Shown piece by piece: positions 1-5,434 of a stretch of 6,246 nt of DNA. The stretch lies in NCBI GenBank assembly GCA_031273835.1, contig JAISRD010000012.1:1-6246 (forward strand). Direction: 5' to 3'. A program made the translations under genes and the position numbers. Every line of letters starts with the position of its first letter. The stretch's first letter is position 1. Under the pieces are notes generated by a model. That model made no database searches. It had not been told where the DNA came from and worked only from the letters and a program-made list of their open reading frames with translations. The DNA comes from Treponema sp. GTDB lineage: Bacteria > Spirochaetota > Spirochaetia > Treponematales > Breznakiellaceae.

Positions 1-623
1 TACAGCGTCTTCTGATTCTCTTTTACCGCAAGTATATAATCCGCTTCCTTTTCCCGTATCTTCTTCACTATCTCCCTTTGGCAGCTCATCGCATCGGCGC
101 TTATCACATCTCCTTTCACAGCAAGACTCTCCAGCAGTTTCGGCACCGCTTTGATCTCATTGCTTTTTTCTTCCGTTACCAACTGCCCCAGCGTTAATCC
201 ATGTTCCCCTATCCACGCGCTTACCACATGAAAACCGCTCCCCCGTATCGTTTTTCCGTCTATGTTTACCAGCCGGCCCGCTTCCCCCTCCCTTCCAGTC
301 CGAACTTTTACGTCCGTTAACCAGTTTTCCAGCCCCTCCTGCAATTGCCGCGGATCTAAACATTGCAACACCCGCCGAAACGCCGATTCATCCGGTATCC
401 CCTGCGGCAATTCCAGAAAAGTTTTGAAAAAATCCAGCTTCAGCCGCCCAAATTCCTCCATCTCCTCGTAGTCTTCATAGCCGCACAGGGCCGCCGTAAA
501 GGCTATGACGATTATATCTATCAGTTTGTGCCGGATATTCCCGTATTTCGTTCGCCGCGGATCGTTTATCTCTTCCAGATAATCTATCACCCGCGCCAGT
601 TCATGTATGCTTATTTTCCCCAT
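1..623 (-). CDS. ISAs1-family DDE transposase, 3' part off window
   Basis: This frame is open from ATG 623 to the left edge (207 codons), roughly the N-terminal 55% of a transposase of about 370 residues. Residues about 8-95 match the DDE_Tnp_1-associated N-terminal domain, seen as NDPRRTKYGNIRHKLIDIIV followed by an ALCG motif. The catalytic core begins with VNIDGKTIRGS (first Asp, D122), continues with HVVSAW (132-137) and the KSNEIKAVP segment, and reaches SADAMSCQ (second Asp, D177) and LAVKENQ. The third acidic residue lies off the window. Two ATGs sit in tandem (626 and 623). A GGAGG at 630-634 is 6 nt from the second and only 3 nt from the first, so I prefer 623. A TAAAAT at 654-659 could be its -10. 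No stop or frameshift is seen. The link between DGKTIRGS and HVVSAW looks shorter than I expect for the family, so activity is uncertain. Family assignment is strong. Confidence 0.9.
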   Translation of the reverse strand, partial: MGKISIHELARVIDYLEEINDPRRTKYGNIRHKLIDIIVIAFTAALCGYEDYEEMEEFGRLKLDFFKTFLELPQGIPDESAFRRVLQCLDPRQLQEGLENWLTDVKVRTGREGEAGRLVNIDGKTIRGSGFHVVSAWIGEHGLTLGQLVTEEKSNEIKAVPKLLESLAVKGDVISADAMSCQREIVKKIREKEADYILAVKENQKTL

Positions 624-677
624 CATTCCCCTCCCAAGGAATTGTGATGACTTATTTTATCATGCCTGATTCCTTAC

Positions 678-701
678 GGAAAAGTAAACGCCGATGCCCT
701 G
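678..701 (-). repeat. probable terminal inverted repeat of the IS
   Basis: On the minus strand the sequence from 701 inward begins CAGGG, the terminal pentamer known for ISAs1-family elements, at a plausible distance (78 bp) upstream of the transposase start. The partner repeat is outside the window, so the repeat length (about 14-24 bp in the family) is a guess. Confidence 0.45.
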
Positions 702-724
702 CTTTTTTGTCTACCCGGACCGTG

Positions 725-730
725 TATAAT
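725..730 (+). promoter_or_regulatory. -10 box (TATAAT) of dus, leaderless arrangement
   Basis: A perfect TATAAT lies 6 bp before ATG 737. With the usual spacing from the -10 box, transcription would begin at or next to the A of the start codon. The expected -35 position (about 702-707) reads CTTTTT, a poor match. The box lies outside the inferred IS end at 701, so it is probably the gene's native -10, while the IS insertion would have replaced everything upstream of 702. Confidence 0.5.
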
Positions 731-736
731 ACTATC

Positions 737-1702
737 ATGGGCATTCCTTTCTTACTAGCTCCCATGGCCGAATTGAGCCACCGGGCCCTTCGGGAATTGA
801 TAGAAAGTTTCGGCGGCTGCGACGAATATTTTACCGAAATGATAAGCGCCGGGCCCCTTTTGGGGGGCGGCCCCTTCGAGGCCTACTATATCGACGCCGG
901 CCCCTGCCCCGGCCGGGTGGTGTATCAGCTCGTGGGGGCCCGCTCGGACCAGCTCCGCGCCGCCGCGGCCTTCCTGGACAAGCGGGACTGCGCCGGTATC
1001 GACATCAACATGGGCTGCTCCGCTCCGGCGATCACCCGGACCGGCGCGGGGGTCCGCTGGATGGCCTCCGCCGACCGGGCCGCCGCCCTGATGGAGCAGA
1101 TCCGGCGGGTGGTTACGCGCCGGCTCAGCGTCAAACTGCGGATTGGCCCGGAGGACGACTTCGATTCCCTGGCGCGGTTCTGCCGCCGGCTGGAGGAAGC
1201 CGGGACGGATCGCATCACCCTGCACCCCCGGACGGGCCGGGAAAAGTTTAAGCGCAGCGCCCGCTGGGACTACGTGGGCCGGCTCCGGCGGGAGCTGGGC
1301 ATCCCCGTGGCGGGGAACGGGGACATCGCCGACGCCGCCGGCCTGATACGCCGGGGGAAGGACTGCGACGCGGTGATGGCCGGCCGCCTGGCGGTCCGGG
1401 CTCCCTGGGTTTTCGCCCAGGCCCGGGCCCTGGAGGAAGGCCGCCCGGCGCTCCCGGACATAGACCTGGAAGAGACGGCCCTGCGCTTCCTGGACCTTTT
1501 AGGGCGGTACCAGCCCCCGGAATTCCGGCTAAGCCGGGCCCGCCGCTTCTTCGCCTACTTCTGTGACAACCTGCAATGGGCCCACCACGTTAAAACCCTG
1601 CTGAACCGGGAGGGGGACCTTGCGGGGATCGCCGCGGTCTGGTCAGGCTATTTCCGGGAACACCCGGAGGAGCGGGTCCTTAGGCTTTTCAGTACCCCAT
1701 AA
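737..1702 (+). CDS. tRNA-dihydrouridine synthase (Dus family)
   Basis: This is an FMN-dependent enzyme that reduces uridine to dihydrouridine in the D-loop region of tRNA in the cytoplasm. From ATG 737 it has 321 residues, the normal Dus length. Visible motifs are APMAELS (8-14, FMN site), VYQLVG (62-67), GIDINMGCSAP (88-97) with the presumed catalytic C94, VKLRIG (132-137), LHPRTGREKF (162-171, FMN/tRNA-contacting His and Arg), AGNGDI (192-197) and VMAGR (213-217), followed by a helical C-terminal domain (about 245-321). The Pro that normally follows the catalytic Cys is Ser95. The frame is open back to ATG 644, but that start lies inside the inferred IS and the extra 31 residues do not look like Dus, so I use 737. 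No Shine-Dalgarno precedes 737. The gene is much more GC-rich than its neighbours. DusA/B/C subtype is not assignable by eye. Confidence 0.9.
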   Translation: MGIPFLLAPMAELSHRALRELIESFGGCDEYFTEMISAGPLLGGGPFEAYYIDAGPCPGRVVYQLVGARSDQLRAAAAFLDKRDCAGIDINMGCSAPAITRTGAGVRWMASADRAAALMEQIRRVVTRRLSVKLRIGPEDDFDSLARFCRRLEEAGTDRITLHPRTGREKFKRSARWDYVGRLRRELGIPVAGNGDIADAAGLIRRGKDCDAVMAGRLAVRAPWVFAQARALEEGRPALPDIDLEETALRFLDLLGRYQPPEFRLSRARRFFAYFCDNLQWAHHVKTLLNREGDLAGIAAVWSGYFREHPEERVLRLFSTP

Positions 1703-2879
1703 ATTTCGCCAAATCGACGCTGTCCGCTGCCGCCTTTCCCCCGGCTTCGGTTAGGTGTACGCCGTCGGCTATGGCGTACCCATCCCGGTAGCCCGGCTTA
1801 CCGGGGTTCTTTAAAACCCCTTCAACATCGATATAATCGTCAAAAACGCCGCCGCGGATTATATCGTTGTAGGCCAGCCGCAGTTTTTCCTTGACCGGGG
1901 CCTTATCAAAGCTAATCGGGTACAGGGTCATGGCGATAACCTTGAGGCCCCTGGCGTGGATCTTTTCCGCCATATCCCGGCAAATGCCGACAAACTCCTC
2001 CGGGGCCGGGGGCGGCGTTTTATCAAACCGCGACTCCGCCTGAAATAAGTCATTGGTACCCAGGGCAAGCAGGATATGGCTTAGCCCGTGATCGGCGAAG
2101 GAATCATATTCAACCCGTTTTATTCCGGCGGCGCCGAACATATTTCCCCAGCCCGGCGGGGAATCCTTCATCAGCCGGTTGCCGGAAATGCCGGCGTTTA
2201 AAAGAGCTGCCTTGCCGGGATAGGCGCGGTAAAGCCGCGCAAGCAAAGGGGTATACCAGCGGCATTGCTGGGTGTTGCTGTCCCCAAGGCAGGAGATAAC
2301 CACCGGGTTTTCTTGGGTAAGGACATCCATACCCCGAAAGAGGGGGATGGTCGTATCAATAGGCATTTTCAAGAGCCTCCCGGTGAGGTATTCTCTCCGG
2401 TCGACTTCAAAGTTGCCGGTGCAGTAATTACCCCTGCGGGATCTGATGCCGTGGGAACCCAGGGAGTTCGCGCTGTGGGGCTGCTTCGCGGAGTAGAGGG
2501 ACAGCGCCAAATACTGCCCCGCCCTTAGGGGCATCTCGATCCGGTCGCTTACCGCCTCCGCGCCGGCGGCCAGTACCAGTTCTTTGTTTCCGTTAAAAGT
2601 TACCTGTCTGCCGGTGGATAGTACAATGGCGCCCGATTCGTCGCTCTCCGCGATATGGACCTCGTCGAGGCGGCTTTCTTTTTTGGCGGGGCGGTTTGAA
2701 AACCGCAGCCGCAGGGCGCTTCCGCCGACGTTAACCGGTACGACCAAGCGGGTGGTAAGTTTCGCGCTTCTGCCGATCATGCCGCAGGGGATTAAACTTT
2801 GGGAAAAGATCGTTACCCAAGCGGCGCTTCCCTCGGTATTGTTATTATCGTCATTATCATTAATCGATAGGTTCCGCAT
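1689..2879 (-). CDS. SGNH/GDSL hydrolase with N-terminal beta-rich domain (probable carbohydrate esterase)
   Basis: The protein has 396 residues. The C-terminal half carries all SGNH blocks: CLGDSNTQ (197-204, nucleophile S201), LNAGISGNR (227-235, oxyanion Gly and Asn), LALGTNDLF (271-279, N276) and DGVHLTEAGG (372-381, catalytic D372 and H375). Residues about 20-185 form a separate, beta-rich region beginning WVTIFSQSL, of the type that precedes SGNH domains in many bacterial GDSL esterases. No signal peptide or membrane segment is visible, so it is probably cytoplasmic. Start ATG 2879 has AAGGGGG at 2884-2890 (4 nt spacer) and is the only start codon before the conserved W21. It overlaps the end of the GH3 gene by 20 bp, indicating translational coupling. 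Residues 5-15 are an Asn/Asp-rich tract. Pairing with GH3 suggests deacetylation of oligosaccharides such as xylo-oligosaccharides; that substrate is inference. A lipase or another esterase role cannot be excluded. Confidence 0.88.
   Translation of the reverse strand: MRNLSINDNDDNNNTEGSAAWVTIFSQSLIPCGMIGRSAKLTTRLVVPVNVGGSALRLRFSNRPAKKESRLDEVHIAESDESGAIVLSTGRQVTFNGNKELVLAAGAEAVSDRIEMPLRAGQYLALSLYSAKQPHSANSLGSHGIRSRRGNYCTGNFEVDRREYLTGRLLKMPIDTTIPLFRGMDVLTQENPVVISCLGDSNTQQCRWYTPLLARLYRAYPGKAALLNAGISGNRLMKDSPPGWGNMFGAAGIKRVEYDSFADHGLSHILLALGTNDLFQAESRFDKTPPPAPEEFVGICRDMAEKIHARGLKVIAMTLYPISFDKAPVKEKLRLAYNDIIRGGVFDDYIDVEGVLKNPGKPGYRDGYAIADGVHLTEAGGKAAADSVDLAKFMGY
2836..2866 (-). repeat. AT-rich triplet-like tract at the GH3/SGNH junction
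   Basis: On the minus strand the tract is an imperfect run of AAT, GAT, AAC and GAC triplets. In the SGNH frame it encodes an Asn/Asp-rich stretch (residues 6-15). In the GH3 frame it gives TAA TGA TAA TGA, then CGA and two more TAA codons, so GH3 translation is stopped several times over. Its composition differs sharply from the surrounding GC-rich coding sequence. Confidence 0.7.
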
Positions 2880-5268
2880 AAAACCCCCTTGCGTGTCCCG
2901 GTATTGTACGGGATGCCCCGATGGTAAAACTGCCGCTTAATCTAATGTCCTCCGAGGAAGAGCCGATCAACACCGCCATTTCCCCCTGCTCCACAACCCA
3001 TTCCATGCCCGCGTTGAGAAAGGCAAATTGATCCGGGCGGAGCTTAAACCTAATCGTTTTTGTTTCTCCGGCCTTTATAAAAGCACGGCTGCATCCGGCA
3101 AATTCCTTTTCCGGCCGGAGCATGGAGGCCGATTGGTCCGATACATACAACTGAACCACCTCGTCGCCGTCAAAGCGCCCGGTGTTCCGCACGGAACAGG
3201 AGATGGTTACGCTGTCATCCTCCGGGTTTTGTGTTATATCGAGCCCGCCGTATTCAAATTCGGTAAAGCTCTTGCCCTCCCCAAAATAGTAGAAGGGTTC
3301 AAGTTCGCCTTCCACATACCGGTTCAACCGCTGGCCGTTTTTTAACGCATAATAACTGTTACCGGTTTTCTGTCCGGCATAGATTGGTATTTGGCCGGCG
3401 TTTCTCGCTATGGTTACCGGCAGTCTTCCCGCGGGGTTGTAATCGCCAAAGAGTACATCCGCGATTGCCGCTCCCCCGGTAATTCCCGGGAACCAATTTT
3501 CTATTACCGCCGGAAAGTTCTTGAAGATAAATTCACTGCTCAGGGGCCTTGCGTCCATGTGTACTAATACTGTCGGCGTACCGGCGGCATATATTTCCCT
3601 GGCCAGGTCTTCCTGAACGCCGGTAAGCCCTATTTTATCGCTGTCGATCCCCTCGCCAATCGTACAACTGTCCCCCCAGCCGTATTTTCCGCCCAGGGTC
3701 ATGATAACCAGGTCGGCGTTCTTTGCCGCCCGAAGCGCTTCCTCGAATCCGCTCCTATCGTTACCGGCTATGTCGCAGCCGCGGGCATAGGTAATCCGCG
3801 CGGCGGGGCATTTTTCTTTTATCGACGCCAAAATTGTCGGCGTGGACGCGCCGTACATCGCCTGCAGCGCAAGCCGTACATCCTCCCGTTCCCTTCGTAC
3901 CTTACTTCCGGGGAAAAAATCCGCCGGAACAAAGGCGTCTTCCGCGCCGCCGGGGATTAACGCGCCCCCCATTCCCGCCATGTCCGCAAAGGTCCTGGAC
4001 ATGGACATCTCGATACCCGCGGGCAGGGTGTAACCGCCAAAGAGCAGCCGTATGCTATCCGCGTGGGGGCCGATAACCGCGATCTTCCCGGTGTTCTTGG
4101 ACAGCGGCAGGATGCCGTCATTTTTAAGCAGTACGATGGATTCCCGGGCGCATTTTAAACTGTGGGCGTTTAAAGAAGGGGTGTAATAGGCTTCCGCGAT
4201 CTTTTCCGCCGCCGGATAGGGATTGTCAAATAGGCCGAGCAGGTATTTCCGTTTTAATACCCTGGACACCGCCCGGTCAATCAGCTTTTCGTCCAGCCTG
4301 CCCTGCTTGACCGCCTCAAGCAGGCCCCCGCCGAATCCCCCCGGCAGGGGAAGTTCCACGTCCAGGCCCGCCTCCAGCGCCTGTATCCCGGCGCTTTCCA
4401 TGTCGGGGCAAATTTTATCCGCCACCAGCCATTGGATAGACATATAATCCGACACGGTTATCCCGTCAAAGCCCATCTCGTCCCTGAGCAGCTCCGTGAG
4501 GATATGCCGTGAGCCGATGATCACCTCGTTGTCTATGGTTCCGTATGAGTTCATCACGGCCTGGAGGTTTGCCTTTGTGATGGCCGCCTGGAAAGGTTTC
4601 GCGTAGACCTCCCGCAATTCCCTTGGGGTAATTGGATTGGTGGACATATTGAGGCCGCCGTCCCCAAAGGCATACCCGAGGAAATGCTTCCCCGTGGCAA
4701 TTACGCCCCTTTCCAGGGAATCCCCCTGCAAGCCCTTGGTGTAGGCCGTGCTCATGGCCGCCGCCAGGGTGGGATCTTCCCCGTAGGTTTCGCCTATTCT
4801 GCCCCACCTGGGGTCCCGGGCCACATCCATAACCGGGGACAAGGCCTGCCGGTATCCCACCGCAAGCATCTGCTGCCGGATAATATCCCCCATCTTTTCG
4901 ATGCTTTCCGGCGAAAAAGTCGCCCCCAGCCCGATTGCGGAGGGAAAAATAGTCCCCCCCGCGCTGTTAAGGCCGGTTACCGCCTCTACGTGGATGATCG
5001 GGGGAATATGCAGCGGCGTGGATTCCCGAACCAGGTCTATGACTTTTCTGTTGTAGGCCGCGGTTTCTTCGGGGCTTGCGGTGTTGGCAAAACACACAAC
5101 CTCGCCTACGCCGTTTTGAAACTGGCTGAGTATAAGCGAGGGGTCGTCTCCCGCAGCAAAGGTGCACTGTAATTGGGCAGCCTTCTGCCCCAGGGTCATT
5201 TTCGAGAGCAGGCTGTTTACCTTTTCGTCGATCTCTCCGTGTTTGTTGGTATTCATCTTTTTGTCCAT
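2860..5268 (-). CDS. Glycoside hydrolase family 3 beta-glycosidase (beta-glucosidase/beta-xylosidase type)
   Basis: This retaining exo-glycosidase has 802 residues. The N-terminal TIM-barrel domain (about 20-345) shows KMTLGQKAAQLQC (23-35), HVEAVTGL (93-100), FPSAIGLGATF (108-118), DPRWGRIGETYGEDP (152-166), KHFLGY (194-199) and GFDGITVSDY (266-275), whose D274 is the expected nucleophile. The alpha/beta sandwich domain (about 373-625) contains IVLLKNDGILPL (378-389), CTIGEGID (535-542) with E539 as likely acid/base, and ADVLFGDYNPAGRLPVT (603-619). A fibronectin-III-like domain (about 683-784) follows FGEGKSFTEFEY. The N-terminus is hydrophilic with no signal peptide, so it is probably cytoplasmic. 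ATG 5268 has AAGG directly against it; ATG 5256 (residue M5) is an alternative with GGA 7 nt upstream. A TATAAA at 5279-5284 is a weak promoter candidate. First gene of an operon with the SGNH hydrolase. Glucosidase versus xylosidase cannot be settled from motifs. Confidence 0.93.
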   Translation of the reverse strand: MDKKMNTNKHGEIDEKVNSLLSKMTLGQKAAQLQCTFAAGDDPSLILSQFQNGVGEVVCFANTASPEETAAYNRKVIDLVRESTPLHIPPIIHVEAVTGLNSAGGTIFPSAIGLGATFSPESIEKMGDIIRQQMLAVGYRQALSPVMDVARDPRWGRIGETYGEDPTLAAAMSTAYTKGLQGDSLERGVIATGKHFLGYAFGDGGLNMSTNPITPRELREVYAKPFQAAITKANLQAVMNSYGTIDNEVIIGSRHILTELLRDEMGFDGITVSDYMSIQWLVADKICPDMESAGIQALEAGLDVELPLPGGFGGGLLEAVKQGRLDEKLIDRAVSRVLKRKYLLGLFDNPYPAAEKIAEAYYTPSLNAHSLKCARESIVLLKNDGILPLSKNTGKIAVIGPHADSIRLLFGGYTLPAGIEMSMSRTFADMAGMGGALIPGGAEDAFVPADFFPGSKVRREREDVRLALQAMYGASTPTILASIKEKCPAARITYARGCDIAGNDRSGFEEALRAAKNADLVIMTLGGKYGWGDSCTIGEGIDSDKIGLTGVQEDLAREIYAAGTPTVLVHMDARPLSSEFIFKNFPAVIENWFPGITGGAAIADVLFGDYNPAGRLPVTIARNAGQIPIYAGQKTGNSYYALKNGQRLNRYVEGELEPFYYFGEGKSFTEFEYGGLDITQNPEDDSVTISCSVRNTGRFDGDEVVQLYVSDQSASMLRPEKEFAGCSRAFIKAGETKTIRFKLRPDQFAFLNAGMEWVVEQGEMAVLIGSSSEDIRLSGSFTIGASRTIPGHARGFYAEPID

Positions 5269-5325
5269 CCTTTTTCGTTTTATAAGGCTTAACGCACATA
5301 CATGGTATTCCTTCTGTTCAAAATA

Positions 5326-5356
5326 GGTTCTTATAAATTTCCAATGGGGTTCTTAT
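5326..5356. repeat. direct repeat GGTTCTTAT x2, 22-bp period (candidate AraC operator)
   Basis: GGTTCTTAT occurs at 5326-5334 and again at 5348-5356, an exact 9-bp match with further partial similarity downstream (a TT and a C at equivalent places). The 22-bp period is close to two helical turns, so both copies face the same side of the DNA. AraC-family regulators typically bind direct-repeat half-sites about 21 bp apart, which makes this pair a good operator candidate for the adjacent regulator and the GH3 operon. Confidence 0.45.
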
Positions 5357-5378
5357 TTTTTCCATATTTCTTTATATC

Positions 5379-5408
5379 GATTGAAATAGATTGAAATAGA
5401 TTGAAACG
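5379..5408. repeat. three tandem 10-bp units GATTGAAATA
   Basis: GATTGAAATA occurs at 5379-5388 and 5389-5398, followed by a third unit at 5399-5408 that matches for its first 8 bases (GATTGAAA). The 10-bp period equals about one helical turn. The third unit supplies the TTGAAA -35 box of the AraC-gene promoter, so the repeats sit directly upstream of and within the promoter. Possible roles are a regulator binding array, phased A-tracts that bend DNA, or an RNA polymerase UP-like element. Confidence 0.8.
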
Positions 5409-5429
5409 CCGGGCAGGGCATAGTATAAT
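5401..5429 (+). promoter_or_regulatory. sigma70-type promoter of the AraC-family gene
   Basis: TTGAAA at 5401-5406 and TATAAT at 5424-5429 are separated by exactly 17 bp, close to the sigma70 consensus. Transcription is predicted to start at about 5435-5437, which coincides with ATG 5435. The -35 hexamer is part of the third tandem 10-bp repeat, so a protein bound to the repeats would directly affect polymerase access. Confidence 0.7.
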
Positions 5430-5434
5430 GAGGA

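Larger units (their letters stand above)
1..701 (-). mobile_element. ISAs1-family insertion sequence, partial (upstream end)
   Basis: The element contains the ISAs1-type transposase and extends past its start codon to a candidate terminus at 701, where the minus strand reads CAGGGCATCGGC inward. ISAs1-family elements are known to end in CAGGG and to be about 1.2-1.5 kb with 8-10 bp target duplications, so roughly half of the element would lie left of the window. The other end and the target duplication cannot be seen; the flanking bases that would be duplicated begin at 702. Identity as an IS is firm from the transposase; the exact border is inferred from the CAGGG signature only. Confidence 0.75.
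5269..5434. promoter_or_regulatory. divergent regulatory region between GH3 operon and AraC gene
   Basis: This 166-bp AT-rich region separates the GH3 gene (leftward) from the AraC-family gene (rightward). It holds a near-consensus promoter for the regulator, a triple 10-bp repeat and a pair of 9-bp direct repeats 22 bp apart. For the GH3 direction only weak -10 candidates are visible (TATAAA at 5279-5284 and TATAAG at 5330-5335, minus strand), neither with a good -35. A weak core promoter would be consistent with dependence on an activator, which is inference. Confidence 0.6.

Noticed and set aside
363..647. Plus-strand open frames over the IS region
   Set aside because: They are antisense to the transposase, which has clear family motifs across the whole stretch.
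644..736. Extended N-terminus of the Dus protein from ATG 644
   Set aside because: The extra 31 residues would be encoded largely inside the IS end, are basic and unlike Dus, and the Dus fold begins at MGIPFLLAPMAE.
755..1225. Long minus-strand open frame (156 codons) inside dus
   Set aside because: It lies antisense to a clearly recognised Dus gene with very high GC, where spurious antisense frames are expected; its translation is Gly/Ala/Pro/Arg-rich with no recognisable domain.
1654..1667. Hairpin CCGGG-AACA-CCCGG near the dus 3' end as a terminator
   Set aside because: The stem is only 5 bp, lies within both the dus coding sequence and the region past the SGNH stop, and has no T-run after it on either strand.
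4684..5172. Plus-strand open frame (162 codons) opposite the GH3 N-terminal domain
   Set aside because: It is antisense to conserved GH3 motifs and shows no domain or good ribosome site; it is a shadow of the GH3 codon pattern.
5379..5408. Short tandem repeats as a CRISPR array or replication iterons
   Set aside because: The units are only 10 bp and contiguous without spacers, and no cas or replication initiator gene is present.
5414..5421. CAGGGCAT matching the first 8 bases of the IS end, as a possible solo IS terminus
   Set aside because: Similarity stops after 8 bases, there is no transposase relic nearby, and it falls in the spacer of a well-formed promoter; coincidence is the simpler reading.
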